A DNA stretch of 64,000 nt from contig NZ_NGLE02000001.1 in NCBI RefSeq assembly GCF_002140715.2, positions 925,001 to 989,000 of the forward strand. Reading direction: 5' to 3'. The position numbers and the translations under genes are program-made. Below are positions 26,885 to 38,237 of the stretch, one piece after another. The DNA comes from Enterococcus sp. 4G2_DIV0659. GTDB taxonomy: Bacteria; Bacillota; Bacilli; Lactobacillales; Enterococcaceae. A model generated the notes under the pieces. The model did no database searches and was not told the origin of the DNA. It worked only from the letters and a program-made list of their open reading frames with translations. Within the stretch, counting starts at the first letter, position 1. Every line of letters begins with the position of its first letter.

Positions 26885-26919
26885 AAAAACTTCTATTCTT
26901 GATTAAGAATAGAAGTTTT
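26885..26919 (-). terminator. Terminator of the LCP gene / polysaccharide locus
   Basis: The minus strand has AAAACTTCTATTCTT/AAGAATAGAAGTTTT with loop AATC, and further Ts follow. Confidence 0.88.
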
Positions 26920-26923
26920 GAAT

Positions 26924-28030
26924 TTAATAACCATCACTTGCATATTGATTTTCGTTTGTCACAGCGTTTGGATCAGTGTAACCACCATTCGTCTCTACAC
27001 TTTGATCATACCCGTAACTTGTAGAAGTCTCACCATAGCCATAATTATCACTAGCACCAACATAATTGTTATAGTTTGTTGTATCTTTTGCTTGCATCTC
27101 TTCATTTTTGGCTAGGCCTAATTGTGCACGCAATTTGGTCTGCACATCGTATAATTTCGTTGGGTCTAATATTTGATAGTAGATACCACCGATTTCAGTA
27201 CCTTCACCTTCTAATTGTAATGAATCAATATCTTTAAAAGCTGGCATATATTTCTTCTGAATGTCGACCATATTATCCCAAGTTAAGTCAGTTTTCACAT
27301 TATCTTTTACAGCATCTAGAATTTTTCTATATTTTGATACGCCATCTAAACTGATGACTTTATTTACAATTTTTTCAACAACTTCTCTTTGACGTCGTTG
27401 ACGACCAATATCACCTTCTGGATCTTCTTTACGCATACGAGCGTAGGCCAATCCAGTTGTGCCGTCTAACTTGATTTTACCCGCTGGAACAACGATACCA
27501 TCTAAAGTAAACTCACCAATCGTATTATCCACTTCAATACCGCCAACAGCATCAATCAAATCTTTCATACCTTTCATATTGATCGATACGTAGTTATCAA
27601 TTGGAATATCCAATAATTCCGAAACGGTATCAATAGCCATTTTGGCTCCACCGAATGCATAAGCGTGATTCAGTTTATCTTCTGTATTATTATCGACAAT
27701 TTCCGTTAAAATATCCCGATCTAAACTAATCATAGTCGATTTTTTTTCTTTCGGATTAATCGTAACAACCATTGTCGTGTCAGAACGCCCTTGCTCTGTA
27801 CGACCTAAGTCTCCTGTATCAATCCCCATCAGTAAAACAGAGAACGGCTCTTGTGCATCGATATTTACGACTTTATCTCTTCTTTTAGATGTCCGATCAA
27901 TGGACTCATAAACACCTTTTACTGTATAACTTGCATCGGAATACATTTTAATTCCGTATGCACAAAACCCTGCAACCGAAACAAGAACTAATCCTAAAAC
28001 GGTTAATATTGTTTTTTTCCATAGATTCAT
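26924..28030 (-). CDS. LytR-CpsA-Psr (LCP) family glycopolymer ligase
   Basis: A 368-residue membrane-anchored protein with one N-terminal helix (TILTVLGLVLVSVAGFCAYGI). The extracellular LCP domain has VLLMGIDTG, QGRSDTTMVVTINP, SLDRD, NHAYAFGGAKM and AYARMRKEDPEGDIGRQRRQREV. LCP enzymes move polyprenyl-linked glycans onto peptidoglycan. The Tyr/Asn/Gly-rich tail (last 60 residues, YGYGETSTSYGYDQ) is unusual. The start is ATG at 28,030 with GAGGAAG upstream. At the end of the polysaccharide locus it probably attaches the product to the wall. Confidence 0.9.
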   Translation of the reverse strand: MNLWKKTILTVLGLVLVSVAGFCAYGIKMYSDASYTVKGVYESIDRTSKRRDKVVNIDAQEPFSVLLMGIDTGDLGRTEQGRSDTTMVVTINPKEKKSTMISLDRDILTEIVDNNTEDKLNHAYAFGGAKMAIDTVSELLDIPIDNYVSINMKGMKDLIDAVGGIEVDNTIGEFTLDGIVVPAGKIKLDGTTGLAYARMRKEDPEGDIGRQRRQREVVEKIVNKVISLDGVSKYRKILDAVKDNVKTDLTWDNMVDIQKKYMPAFKDIDSLQLEGEGTEIGGIYYQILDPTKLYDVQTKLRAQLGLAKNEEMQAKDTTNYNNYVGASDNYGYGETSTSYGYDQSVETNGGYTDPNAVTNENQYASDGY

Positions 28031-28164
28031 AAGACACTTCCTCATTTTTTGCAAGAATAATTCATGATGTCTATTTTCTCACAATTTGAAACATGCCGCA
28101 ACATTTTTGAGGAATTGGCATGATATCTTAATGTATTTGTAAAATAGTAGAAGTAAAAGTGATA

Positions 28165-29331
28165 TTAATCTCTTCCAAATAAATCTCTTGTATAAACTTT
28201 TTCTTTAACATCACTCAATTCATCTTCAAAACGATTTGAAATGATTAGATTAGACATCTCCTTGAACTCTGCAAGACTCTTAATAACTTTTGAATGATAA
28301 AAAGTATCATCATCTAATGTTGGTTCAAATACAATAACCTCTATTCCTTTTGCTTTTAATCGTTTCATTATTCCCTGAATAGATGAATATCTAAAATTAT
28401 CAGAATTAGCTTTCATAGTCAGCCTAAAAATACCTACAACCTTAGGACTTTTTGCTAAAATTTGTTCTGCAATAAAATCTTTTCGTGTAGTGTTTGCATC
28501 TACGATTGCCTCTATAATATTATTAGGGACCTTATCATAATTTGCTCTTAGTTGTTTAGTGTCTTTTGGAAGACAATAACCTCCATAGCCAAATGAAGGA
28601 TTATTATAATGCGCTCCAATTCGTGGATCTAAACCTACTCCTTCAATAATCTGCTTAGTGTCCAACCCTCGTACTTCAGCATATGTATCTAATTCGTTAA
28701 AATATGCGACTCTTAAAGCTAAATAGGTATTAGAAAATAGTTTTATAGCCTCTGCTTCAGTAGAATGAGTCAAAAGAATAGGACTATTTTTTTCAGCAGA
28801 ATTTTCTAGAAACATATTTGCAATTTCTTGCGCTCTTTCAGAACACTCTCCTACAACAATTCTAGAAGGATAAAGATTGTCATAGAGTGCTTTTCCTTCG
28901 CGAAGAAACTCTGGTGAAAAAATAATATTTTCCGTGCTATATTTTTTCTTTAATGATTCTGTATACCCGACAGGAACCGTTGACTTGATTATAAAGCAAG
29001 CATCTGGCTTTATTGCTAATGCTTTTTCTATGACTGATTCAACAGTTGTCGTGTCAAAATAATTTTTCTTTACATCGTAATCTGTTGGTGTTGCAATGAT
29101 TAAGTAGTCACCGAATAGTACAGTATCTTTAAAATCTTTTGTAAATTTAAGACTTAGATCAGATCGTTTTAGAAAATCATGAATTTCTTGATCTTCCAAA
29201 GGTGAAACTTGATTATTAAGCATATCAATTTTTTCAGTAACAATATCGTATGCTAAGACATCTTCTTTTTGTGATAACAATAAAGCATTTGCTAAACCAA
29301 CATAACCTAAACCAACAACTGAAATTCTCAT
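28165..29331 (-). CDS. ugd: UDP-glucose 6-dehydrogenase
   Basis: A 388-residue NAD-dependent enzyme that oxidises UDP-glucose to UDP-glucuronate in two steps. The NAD motif is [10 protein letters not shown] (7-16), KSTVPVG is at 116-122, and the catalytic Cys is 253 in [10 protein letters not shown]. It belongs to the shorter form common in Gram-positive capsule loci. Overlap ATGA with the upstream transferase shows co-translation. It predicts glucuronate in the repeat unit, unless another nucleotide-sugar such as UDP-ManNAc is the substrate. Confidence 0.9.
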   Translation of the reverse strand: MRISVVGLGYVGLANALLLSQKEDVLAYDIVTEKIDMLNNQVSPLEDQEIHDFLKRSDLSLKFTKDFKDTVLFGDYLIIATPTDYDVKKNYFDTTTVESVIEKALAIKPDACFIIKSTVPVGYTESLKKKYSTENIIFSPEFLREGKALYDNLYPSRIVVGECSERAQEIANMFLENSAEKNSPILLTHSTEAEAIKLFSNTYLALRVAYFNELDTYAEVRGLDTKQIIEGVGLDPRIGAHYNNPSFGYGGYCLPKDTKQLRANYDKVPNNIIEAIVDANTTRKDFIAEQILAKSPKVVGIFRLTMKANSDNFRYSSIQGIMKRLKAKGIEVIVFEPTLDDDTFYHSKVIKSLAEFKEMSNLIISNRFEDELSDVKEKVYTRDLFGRD

Positions 29332-30572
29332 ACCTTTTTTTCTCCTTTTGAAATAATTTGTTCAATCACTTTTGCTGTATATTGAGGTGTAGCATTGTAG
29401 TATATTTTCTTAATTTCATCAAAATTCAATCTATCGAAATTTCGTATACTAAACTCATGAAGTTGTCTTACTTGTACTTTCAAATCAGCATTTTGATTAA
29501 TGCATATAGATTGTTTATATTTAGATAATATTTCAATAACAGGATCTTCTTTTTTTCTATAAAAATGGACTATAGGCTTACCTGTACTAATGTATTCAAA
29601 TACTTTACTTGGCGTTTGGCTAATATCCATATTCCCTATTGAACACAAAATATCAGCATCCACATATCGTTGTCTGAGCTCCTCTAATGGAATGGAAGTT
29701 GATACATGAATATTATCACTAAATTTCTTTTTTATATTTTTTAAAGCAGATATCATATCGCCATTACCATAAAAGTTAAATTTTATATTAGAATACTGAC
29801 TATTATACGCCATTAACACTCGTGCTACCCCATCTATAGGCCTCATATTACTACTAACATTTCCAGCAAAAATAACAGATATCAGTTCATTTTTAGGTAT
29901 TTTCCTTTTAATTTTAACAAATACAGGGACTAAAGTCGGGACTTGTACATAATTCTTTGAAAATAAGCTACTATCAATGGAATCAAAATAGTTTTTCCAA
30001 TCCAGCGATGATATGACGCTGTTACAATATTTAAAAGAACTCAGCTCTAATCTTTGATTAATTTTATACTTAAACTTCTTGTTAACTTTATTTCGATGTC
30101 GTGTATTGCTAGCTGCAAACTTATCAAATAAAAATGGAATAACCTGAATATTTGCTAATTTTGAAAATTCAATTGCTGCAATAATACTTTCAAATGGAAA
30201 ACACACAGGTATAATATAATCAATTCTATTTAACTCATTTATTTTCTTTAAGCTATTGAAAAATTCATTTGTCAACCTCTTATCAATAGAATCTACAGAA
30301 AAAATGTCTCTTAAATATTTTTTTGTTTGGATATACTTTAACCTTACTTTATTTTTTGAATTTATTCGTTCCTGTCTCTCTGCAGTCAAGCATCTAAAGA
30401 TTGTAACTTCTTGTATTGTCTCTATTTGAATTTGATTACAGTCAGTCATTTGACATAAAATTGTAATATTATACTTATTTTTTAACACTTCTACTACATT
30501 AGAAACACACACACCATTAGCAGTCGGCTTTGGAAGATAATCATTAACTATAAATACCATATGCTTTTTCAT
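29328..30572 (-). CDS. GT4-type glycosyltransferase
   Basis: A 414-residue GT-B fold enzyme. The N-terminal [22 protein letters not shown] holds the usual glycine-rich acceptor loop. In the C-terminal half [17 protein letters not shown] and [17 protein letters not shown] form the donor site, although the usual EPFG-like motif is reduced. Sugar and linkage are not predictable. It overlaps ugd and the next transferase by 4 bases each. Confidence 0.75.
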   Translation of the reverse strand: MKKHMVFIVNDYLPKPTANGVCVSNVVEVLKNKYNITILCQMTDCNQIQIETIQEVTIFRCLTAERQERINSKNKVRLKYIQTKKYLRDIFSVDSIDKRLTNEFFNSLKKINELNRIDYIIPVCFPFESIIAAIEFSKLANIQVIPFLFDKFAASNTRHRNKVNKKFKYKINQRLELSSFKYCNSVISSLDWKNYFDSIDSSLFSKNYVQVPTLVPVFVKIKRKIPKNELISVIFAGNVSSNMRPIDGVARVLMAYNSQYSNIKFNFYGNGDMISALKNIKKKFSDNIHVSTSIPLEELRQRYVDADILCSIGNMDISQTPSKVFEYISTGKPIVHFYRKKEDPVIEILSKYKQSICINQNADLKVQVRQLHEFSIRNFDRLNFDEIKKIYYNATPQYTAKVIEQIISKGEKKV

Positions 30573-31459
30573 CTCATTTTCCTAACCTGATAAGATATTT
30601 TTAGCAACAGATAAGGCATAACATAGAATATTCCCGCACTAAACTCGTTTGCCATCTTCTTTGGTAATTTTTGCCAAATAGCATAATTAAATGAACATAA
30701 TTTATATGCAAAATAAACAATCTTGGGTAAATCTGGATGCTTTTTCATTTCATCATTTTTTTGGGCAGCCAAAATTCTTGATTTGCTCATTAATTGAACG
30801 CTCGGTCTCAATCCAGCATTATTTCCTCTAATTCTAAATTTTGTTAAAACCAAAGGAATAGACATCATCTGATTTTCTTTAGATAGTTCTCTATAGAAAA
30901 AATTATCTTGACCATATCGTTGATTTTCTGGAAAAGAAATTATGTGTTTATTTTTTTCATCAATTAAAACATCTCTTTTAACCATGACACAAGAGGTTTG
31001 AACTTTAAATGAAATAAATGTATCTATATATGTATCCAAAGCATAGTTTGATGTATCAATAAGTTTTTCTGCCCCGTTTTCATAAAAATATACATAAGAA
31101 TGTTGCGACCATTTAAAACCAGATTCAATCATGTGCGAATATTGAATAGTAAGTTTTTCATCCGTCCATAAATCATCTGAATCTAAAAATGCTATATAAT
31201 CTCCAATAGAAGCCTTAATCCCATAGTTCCTTGCTGACGCAGGGCCTCCATTTTCTTTATTTATAATTTTCAAAGGAAACTTAAATACCTCTTCAGCCAA
31301 AATTTTTTCAATATCATCCTGTGATCCATCATTCACTACAATCACTTCAAAGTCATTAAATGTTTGACGGTTCACACTATAGAGCGCTTCTACTAGCCAC
31401 TCTGGATGATCATAGTATGGAATAACAACTGAAACTTTAACCCTATTTTTTTCTTTCAT
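30569..31459 (-). CDS. GT2 family glycosyltransferase
   Basis: A 296-residue GT-A enzyme. VSVVIPYYDHPEWLVEALYSV opens the domain, with NGGPASARNYGIK and the DSDD metal-binding motif (about residues 94-97) for the nucleotide-sugar. There is no clear membrane helix, so it acts at the inner face of the membrane on lipid-linked sugar. It overlaps the wzx gene by 17 bases. Confidence 0.85.
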   Translation of the reverse strand: MKEKNRVKVSVVIPYYDHPEWLVEALYSVNRQTFNDFEVIVVNDGSQDDIEKILAEEVFKFPLKIINKENGGPASARNYGIKASIGDYIAFLDSDDLWTDEKLTIQYSHMIESGFKWSQHSYVYFYENGAEKLIDTSNYALDTYIDTFISFKVQTSCVMVKRDVLIDEKNKHIISFPENQRYGQDNFFYRELSKENQMMSIPLVLTKFRIRGNNAGLRPSVQLMSKSRILAAQKNDEMKKHPDLPKIVYFAYKLCSFNYAIWQKLPKKMANEFSAGIFYVMPYLLLKISYQVRKMR

Positions 31460-32876
31460 AAACTACACCTTTCCCAAGTTCTATTATTGGATTAACTTTT
31501 AATACACCTGTAAAAATAAAATACAAGCTTAAACCAAATCCAATTTGGATAATATTAGACATCATTGAATTAGATAAATTCAAATAACTAGTCAAAAAAA
31601 CAATCCCGAGCATCATAAGCATGCCACAAAAAAAATATTTAAAAATTAACAAATACTCAAAAGTAAAAGACTCTTTTTTTACAAACGAATATAATCTAGA
31701 AACTGTAACAAAAAATTCAGATAATATTGTAGCCAACACTGCTGAATAAATTCCCAAAGAATGAATTGTGATAACATTAAGCAATACACTTATCATAGCT
31801 CCTATTATAACTGAGGTATTATATTCTTTTATGTTTCCTGTTGGAAGTAAATACTGTCGTGATATAGCCATTCCTAACGGTACTACAACAATTAAAGGAG
31901 AAAAAATGGGTATTAATTTATTTAAAAAAATAAAATCAGTACCGAAAAACCAAGGAACCAATGTTTGGCAAATAGAAATCAAACCAAACATCGCAGCAAT
32001 TGAAAAAAATAACTGTATATGAATTGCTTTTTTTATTATAATTAGCATATGTTTTTTATTCTCTTTCGCAGAAAGATAACTCATTTTAGGTAATAATACT
32101 GTATCAAGAGTTGTGATTAATAAAATAATCATAGTATTTATTGTTTGAGCATTAGAATAAAATGCCACATTATCATTATCTGTAAATATTCCTAGAATTG
32201 TTTTGTTAAGATTAGTGTACAACAATACTGCTACTTGAGGTATAAAGTATCCCAACGACCTTCTTAAATGAAATAACATACTTGAAAAGCTAGGTTTGAT
32301 AAAAACAACTTTCTTTATTATAAAAAACCAAACAGCATATTGAGACATTAACAATCCAGATGCTTGAATTAAGATATAAATCAAAACATCACCTGACGAG
32401 TTAATAAATTTTACTATGGCCACTAATGTAAGTATCTGAAAAAATACACTAATTAATGTAACCCTTTTAAAATCCTCTATCCCCATAAAAAACCAAGATA
32501 TATCGAATAACACAGATAAAATGGATAAACCTTGTGCATAATAAAGTAATCTATCATTTGAAAAAGACGAAAAATATAAATATGCTGTAAGTAATGAAAT
32601 AGTTACAATTGCTTTTAATAACACCAAATCCCAAAAAACCTTTGACTTATCTATCATTGAATCTCTAGCTTGCGCAATTTCTCGATTTCCATATAAAGTA
32701 ATTCCAAGACCAGAAGCTATTATTACATATTGCGCAATAGAGTTGGTATAATTGTACACGCCCACTCCAGAAGGACCTAAAGCTTTCGAAACAATTGGAA
32801 CTGTAACTACAGGAATAGCAATTTTGGCAAGTTGAAAAATCAATTGATAAAATAAGTTACTTAGGGCCTTTCTCAT
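31443..32876 (-). CDS. wzx: Wzx flippase (MATE/RfbX polysaccharide exporter)
   Basis: A 477-residue protein with about 12-14 membrane helices, starting [34 protein letters not shown], the usual opening of Gram-positive Wzx proteins. It would turn the lipid-linked repeat unit across the membrane for Wzy. A single wzx gene is present in the locus. It is in the AT-rich middle of the cluster, overlapping both neighbours. Confidence 0.88.
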   Translation of the reverse strand: MRKALSNLFYQLIFQLAKIAIPVVTVPIVSKALGPSGVGVYNYTNSIAQYVIIASGLGITLYGNREIAQARDSMIDKSKVFWDLVLLKAIVTISLLTAYLYFSSFSNDRLLYYAQGLSILSVLFDISWFFMGIEDFKRVTLISVFFQILTLVAIVKFINSSGDVLIYILIQASGLLMSQYAVWFFIIKKVVFIKPSFSSMLFHLRRSLGYFIPQVAVLLYTNLNKTILGIFTDNDNVAFYSNAQTINTMIILLITTLDTVLLPKMSYLSAKENKKHMLIIIKKAIHIQLFFSIAAMFGLISICQTLVPWFFGTDFIFLNKLIPIFSPLIVVVPLGMAISRQYLLPTGNIKEYNTSVIIGAMISVLLNVITIHSLGIYSAVLATILSEFFVTVSRLYSFVKKESFTFEYLLIFKYFFCGMLMMLGIVFLTSYLNLSNSMMSNIIQIGFGLSLYFIFTGVLKVNPIIELGKGVVYERKK

Positions 32877-33541
32877 GAACTTCTATCCCTTTCAATTATT
32901 CTGTTTAGTTGTGCTAAATTTTTTGGCTCGTAGAACCATGACAAATTATTATCCCACCAGTTACTTTCCAATATTTTCTTTATTGTAGAATCATCAAATC
33001 GATAACCGATTACTCTTGCTGGAACACCTCCAACTATTGAGTAAGGGGACACATCTTTCGTTACTAGAGCTCCAGCAGCAATTATTGCTCCTGTCCCTAT
33101 TGTCACACCTTCCAATAGTTTTGCATGGCTACCGATCCAAACATCATTCTCAATAACCACACTATACTTTTTTTCAATAAGTTTGTTTTCTGAAAAAAGA
33201 TTTTCATCCACAAATGTAATACCAGATTGTTTTTTTACTGAAAAAAAAGCTGGATGCGTCGAAAAAAAAGTATTAACTGGATGTGTGCCATAAATTACTT
33301 CTACATTATTTCCTAAAGAACAGAATTTTTGAACTTTTACTCTGTTAAGAATGCAATTATTACCACAATAACTAGCAATTCCAATTTCTGAGTAACTAAT
33401 AGAAGTATTCATTCCAATAGAATTATACCCTTCAAATGCTGCAGTCCAAAAATCAACATTTTTCTTGATTAAAATATTTTTAGTTTTCTTCAATTTCCTT
33501 TTTTGAATAAATAGAATAATTTTTTTCGATATTTTCATCAT
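32873..33541 (-). CDS. Hexapeptide-repeat O-acetyltransferase
   Basis: A 222-residue left-handed beta-helix acyltransferase. The repeats are clear in [55 protein letters not shown] (about 136-190), with a probable catalytic His in [13 protein letters not shown]. It resembles CatB/WbbJ-like enzymes that O-acetylate a sugar of the repeat unit. It overlaps wzx by 4 bases and lies 1 base from the transferase upstream. Confidence 0.82.
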   Translation of the reverse strand: MMKISKKIILFIQKRKLKKTKNILIKKNVDFWTAAFEGYNSIGMNTSISYSEIGIASYCGNNCILNRVKVQKFCSLGNNVEVIYGTHPVNTFFSTHPAFFSVKKQSGITFVDENLFSENKLIEKKYSVVIENDVWIGSHAKLLEGVTIGTGAIIAAGALVTKDVSPYSIVGGVPARVIGYRFDDSTIKKILESNWWDNNLSWFYEPKNLAQLNRIIERDRSS

Positions 33542-33542
33542 T

Positions 33543-34682
33543 TCACCGTCTTATTTTATCTATGACTTTTTGGATTACCATATTTCTTAATATTGAAAAT
33601 TTCAATTTCCCAAAATAATAAGTTGCTTTTTGATAAGTTAACATATATTCTTTCTCTTTATTTTTTTGTATATTTTTAAGATCATATAATTTTAAATATT
33701 TTCCTGTTACATCATACTCGATATTTAACTCATGCGGTTTTAACTCTAGTCCATAACATTTAATTATTTTATAATCCAACTTTTTCGAACTTAAAAGATA
33801 GCTTGACCTATGTTCTCTTTTTTCACCATACAAATCTACCTCAATATCACTATATTCTGTTTGTTTAAAATACGATTTTAAATTTACTGACTCAAAAAAA
33901 GCATCATATCTTTGTAAAATTCCAATTTCATTTAATTTAAACACTTTGGGAGTATCTGAAAATTCTAGTTCTACTTGAAAGCTGCTATCCTTAAACTTTG
34001 CATGTGTTCCTAAATCACCAAAATTTGTTGATAAAGATGTATATGGATATACAAAATATTTTTTTTCCATTATACAAAAATAGATATGATATTTTAACCA
34101 TGAACTGTCGGGCCATTTTGATAAATGCTTAGGAATTACTTTGTTCTCAAAAGAAATATCCTTGTTTTTAGAGTACCATTCAAAAAAATTTTTCCACTGT
34201 CTTTCCGTCCAAATTTGCCCCCATGACATAGCATACTGTAATAAATAAACATCTGAATTATTTTTCAACGGAATGAACGGTAAGTTATTTTCTATGTTTT
34301 TTTTATGAGAGTATAAAGAAAAACCAGCAATCAACTCATTATCGCCATATTTTTCAATAACTTGAATAGCATATTCAAAATAATTCTTTGATACAAATAA
34401 ATCATCCTCAAAAACACAAATATTTCCATATTTACTTGTCAATTGCCCGCAGAATAGAACATGTTCACGTAAACCCAAGTTTTTCTTATGAACTATGATC
34501 TCTTTATTGCCAAACCCCCAATTAAATTTTTTGGCTATGTCTATTACATTTGAATCATTACTCTTATCAATACTTATTACTAAATTAGCTTCTCTATCAT
34601 AATAAGCTTGAGATAAAGAAAAAAGTAGTCGCTCTAAAGACTCCCCTCTATTATAAGCAATTACTACTATAGTTAACTTCAA
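33543..34682 (-). CDS. Glycosyltransferase, GT2-like
   Basis: A 379-residue protein with a GT-A N terminus ([20 protein letters not shown]) and a FEDDL motif at about 92-96 as the metal site. [16 protein letters not shown] in the middle matches a group of capsule transferases in which the glycine-tryptophan block is conserved. The C-terminal 130 residues are not recognised. The sugar is unknown. Confidence 0.75.
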   Translation of the reverse strand: MKLTIVVIAYNRGESLERLLFSLSQAYYDREANLVISIDKSNDSNVIDIAKKFNWGFGNKEIIVHKKNLGLREHVLFCGQLTSKYGNICVFEDDLFVSKNYFEYAIQVIEKYGDNELIAGFSLYSHKKNIENNLPFIPLKNNSDVYLLQYAMSWGQIWTERQWKNFFEWYSKNKDISFENKVIPKHLSKWPDSSWLKYHIYFCIMEKKYFVYPYTSLSTNFGDLGTHAKFKDSSFQVELEFSDTPKVFKLNEIGILQRYDAFFESVNLKSYFKQTEYSDIEVDLYGEKREHRSSYLLSSKKLDYKIIKCYGLELKPHELNIEYDVTGKYLKLYDLKNIQKNKEKEYMLTYQKATYYFGKLKFSILRNMVIQKVIDKIRR

Positions 34683-34686
34683 AAAA

Positions 34687-35987
34687 TCACCTTTTATTTT
34701 TTATTTTTTTTGCTAAAATAATTAAAACTCCTATTATAACAAAACTTTTAAACTGCTGAAATTCAAACCGATATTCTGTTGATATAAGCATCAACGCAAA
34801 ATAAACAATTAAAGAAAATGAAAAATAGTTTCTATTTTTCATGTGAAAATTCCATATAATTCCTGCAATAACTCCCAGTAGTATACCGCATATAACTACT
34901 CCTAATACGCCGCCGTCTAAATATCCATTAAATACTCCTGTGTAAAATGCATTAAAGTAAATGCCATTTCCCACAAGAATAGGTTCTTTCGTGAGTTCAC
35001 TAATAATTGTATTAGAAGAACCACTTGAAAAACCTAAAAAAGATAAGATAAAATTAAAGAATTCATCTATGCCAGAAAAGAAAGCACGTCCAAAAAAATT
35101 GTTAACAAATATAGATCTATTATTTATAAAATAATCTAATGCCCTAAAAGGTGCTGTAAAATAAAGCATTGCTTGAGTAAAAGATTCATTGATAATAGAA
35201 AATAAATCATCTACATTATTTAATTCCGATGATGTTCGAGAAAAACCTATTAATACCATAAACAATAACAATATCAGTACCAAAACTAAAGAAAATATAA
35301 TTTTTTTTCTAGATTTTTTATTTTTGGAACTCTTTTTGATGATTAAAGGTAGAAAGAAAAATGTACTAAACACAAAAAATACAGCATTGAATAAACCAAA
35401 TCTTCCTAAGCCAATAAGTGAAAATACGAGTAATGATATTATCGAGATTACAATGTATTTATCTATTTTATAGGTCATAACACCCTTTACTATAGCCAAT
35501 AATCCCATCAATTCAACAAATGATGATATAAAATAATTATAAAACAATAATTCAGAACCAGAATTAAACAAATAACCAACTTGGTATCGCACTATTCTTA
35601 ATTGATATATTGGAATCTGACTTTTAATTTGATTATATTTGAATAAGTAAAACAATAATACAATCAATATAAGTATTTGAAATACTAAAACAATTTTACT
35701 AAATCTAAAATTTCTAAAATATTCTTGGCTTTCATCACATTCATTTTATACTTGAAGCTACTTTTTGATACTAATAAAAATCCAACACTTACCATAGTTA
35801 CAAATGTATAAATTAACATATAAGTTTCTTTAGTTACATCAAATAACATTGGTGACAAATATTTAGAAATCACAATCATTATTAACCAAAAAACACCAAA
35901 TATAGTTATTAAGTTTCTAATAGTTCCAGTTTTTACAGATACAGCTGACATAAAAGAAATTAATAAACAAGCAAATAGTACAAACAT
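34687..35987 (-). pseudogene. wzy: wzy-like polysaccharide polymerase, interrupted by a frameshift
   Basis: Two open frames, 35,685-35,987 (100 codons) and 34,687-35,667, form one membrane protein. The first holds helices 1-3, the second the rest, including FFGRAFFSGIDEFF and GNGIYFNAFYTGVFNGYLDGG typical of Wzy polymerases. Adding one A to the A-run at 35,744-35,747 joins ...SSFKYK to NECDESQEYFRNFRFSK and gives one protein of about 433 residues. The remaining frame is undamaged, so the lesion is recent, a phase switch, corrected by slippage, or an assembly error. Without it repeat units could not be polymerised. Confidence 0.8.
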
Positions 35988-35999
35988 TTATTTATACCT

Positions 36000-37124
36000 C
36001 TATTTATTCCAAATTTTAAAATTTACATAGTCTGTATACGATAAAATAATTCGTACCACCTTTTCTGAAACGTTTGGCATACTGTAGTCAGACACACAAT
36101 GTAGTGTATTAGTTTCTTGTGTTTCTAAAATTGATAATCCTTGTAAAATGCGCTCTTTCTTTAAACCAACCATCATAACTGATGCTTCCTCCATCGCTTC
36201 TGGTCTTTCATGTGCTTGCCGTATATTTAATGCTTTAAAACCTAAAATTGATGATTCTTCACTGATTGTACCGCTATCGCTTAATACAGCTTTAGCTTCA
36301 ATTTGCAGCTTATTATAATCATTGAATCCCATTGGTTTCATCGTTTGCACTAACTTATGGAATTTTATACCTTTTTCTTCAATTTTTTTCATCGTTCTAG
36401 GATGAGTGCTGACAATGATAGGGAGTTGATATATCTCAGCAATTGCATTTAAACTTTCCACTAAATTCGTAAAATTTTTATCTGAGTTAACATTCTCTTC
36501 TCTATGAGCTGAAACCACAAAAAATCCATTCGTTTTTAAGTTCAGTTTTTTCAAGATAGAAGACTTCTCAATATCGGTTTTTCTTGAATTCAAGACTTCA
36601 AACATAGGGCTTCCCGTTTTAATAATTCGATCAGCCGGCAGACCTTCTCTAAGCAAATATTCCCTAGCAATATCACTATATGTCAAATTAATATCTGCTG
36701 TATGATCCACAATTTTACGGTTGGTTTCTTCTGGAACACGCTGATCAAAGCATCTATTCCCAGCTTCCATGTGAAAAATTGGAATATGGCGTCGTTTAGC
36801 TGCAATTGCGCACAAGCAACTGTTTGTATCCCCTAGTACCAGAAATGCATCTGGTTTTACTTCTTCCAAAATTGGATCAATTTTTATTAAAATATTCCCC
36901 ACTGTTTCAATAGCTGTACCAACAGCTGCATTAAGAAAATAATCTGGCTTTTTTAACTTGAAATCTTCGAAAAAAACCTCATTTAATTCGTAATCATAAT
37001 TTTGTCCAGTATGAACTAAAACATGATCAATAGCTTCTGAATCGTCTAATTTGTTAATCACAGCAGAAAGTCGAATTATTTCAGGTCGTGTTCCTACAAC
37101 TGTCATAACTTTTAATTTTTTCAT
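36000..37124 (-). CDS. fnlC: UDP-N-acetyl 2-epimerase (FnlC/CapG/WecB type)
   Basis: A 374-residue GT-B-like epimerase. VVGTRPEIIRLSAVI opens it, HTGQNYDYELNEVFF and GDTNSCLCAIAAKRR follow, with HMEAGNRCFDQRVPEETNRKIVDH in the centre and SDSGTISEES near 293. Next to fnlA and fnlB it should make UDP-L-FucNAc by C2 epimerisation, not UDP-ManNAc. The start is ATG at 37,124; its GGAGG lies in the last codons of fnlB. The CapG/FnlC assignment rests on context. Confidence 0.88.
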   Translation of the reverse strand: MKKLKVMTVVGTRPEIIRLSAVINKLDDSEAIDHVLVHTGQNYDYELNEVFFEDFKLKKPDYFLNAAVGTAIETVGNILIKIDPILEEVKPDAFLVLGDTNSCLCAIAAKRRHIPIFHMEAGNRCFDQRVPEETNRKIVDHTADINLTYSDIAREYLLREGLPADRIIKTGSPMFEVLNSRKTDIEKSSILKKLNLKTNGFFVVSAHREENVNSDKNFTNLVESLNAIAEIYQLPIIVSTHPRTMKKIEEKGIKFHKLVQTMKPMGFNDYNKLQIEAKAVLSDSGTISEESSILGFKALNIRQAHERPEAMEEASVMMVGLKKERILQGLSILETQETNTLHCVSDYSMPNVSEKVVRIILSYTDYVNFKIWNK

Positions 37125-37125
37125 C

Positions 37126-38235
37126 TTAAACCTCCATAAAATACGTATCTGGATTTTCAGGATCAAATGGTTCATTAACCCACATTAACGTGACCATGTC
37201 CGTTGTTCCAAGATTTTCAATATTATGTGTATAACCCACAGGAATATCTACAACTTCTAATTTTTCACCTTTAACAAAATATTCGATGATTTCAGTTGAA
37301 TAAATATCTCTAAAACGAATGACACCTTCACCACTAACAACAAGAAATTTTTCATTTTTTGTATGGTGCCAATGATTGCCTTTAATAATCCCAGGTTTGG
37401 AAATATTAACTGATACTTGTCCGCGTTCTTTTGTACGCAATATTTCCGTGAATGAACCACGATTATCTATATTCATTTTCAATTCGTAAGAAAAATCTTC
37501 TTCAGGTAAAAAACTCAAATATGTACTATATAAGTTTTTTTCAAGGTTACTACCCATATTAGCAATTGCCAAGGTGTCACGACTTTCTCTAAATGACGTA
37601 ATTAATTCTGCTAAACTTCCTAATGTAATTGTATCCACTTTAGGTACATAATAAAAATTATCTTCGCCTGTAACTTTTCTATCTAGACATTTAATTAATT
37701 CCTCAACAACGTCATCAATATAAACTAATTCCAATATTCTTTTTGGATCATTTATCTGTATTGGTAGTTTGCGAGCTATTTTATAACAAAAAGTAGCTAC
37801 AACCGTATTGTAGTTTGGTTTAGACCATTTACCATATAAGTTTGGAAAACGATAGATATAAACTTTGGCACCTGTTTCCTCACTATATTGCAACAAAGCA
37901 TCCTCACCAGCTTTTTTACTTTTTCCATAGCTATTGTCCAAGCTAGCTTGAATAGAAGACGATATCACGATTGGGCACATATTGTTATTCTCTTTTAATT
38001 TATTTAATAAAAGCGTTGTAAACCCAAAATTTCCTTCCATAAATTCTTCGTCATTTTTAGGTCGATTGATTCCAGCCAAATGAAAAACAAATTCAGCTTG
38101 CTTACAATATTCATCTAATAAGGATATTTCTGTTTCACGATCAAAAGACATAATTTCACTGTATCCTTGATTTTTGAGTTCTGAAATTAGATTTTTTCCT
38201 ACAAATCCCCCTGAACCTGTAACTAAAATTTTCAT
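37126..38235 (-). CDS. fnlB: FnlB/CapF bifunctional reductase with cupin domain
   Basis: A 369-residue protein. An N-terminal NAD(P)-binding extended SDR domain (ILVTGSGGFVGKNL) is joined to a C-terminal cupin (from about 240) with KPGIIKGNHWHHTKNEKFLVVSGEG. CapF-type enzymes epimerise at C3 and reduce at C4, turning the FnlA product into UDP-N-acetyl-L-talosamine. The start is ATG at 38,235, two bases after fnlA; a GTG four codons upstream overlaps fnlA. Confidence 0.92.
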   Translation of the reverse strand: MKILVTGSGGFVGKNLISELKNQGYSEIMSFDRETEISLLDEYCKQAEFVFHLAGINRPKNDEEFMEGNFGFTTLLLNKLKENNNMCPIVISSSIQASLDNSYGKSKKAGEDALLQYSEETGAKVYIYRFPNLYGKWSKPNYNTVVATFCYKIARKLPIQINDPKRILELVYIDDVVEELIKCLDRKVTGEDNFYYVPKVDTITLGSLAELITSFRESRDTLAIANMGSNLEKNLYSTYLSFLPEEDFSYELKMNIDNRGSFTEILRTKERGQVSVNISKPGIIKGNHWHHTKNEKFLVVSGEGVIRFRDIYSTEIIEYFVKGEKLEVVDIPVGYTHNIENLGTTDMVTLMWVNEPFDPENPDTYFMEV

Positions 38236-38237
38236 AC

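Noticed and set aside
34687..35667. A separate short membrane protein starting at 35,667
   Set aside because: No ribosome site at its first codon; frame and helix pattern continue from the preceding frame after correcting one base, so it is part of one wzy gene.
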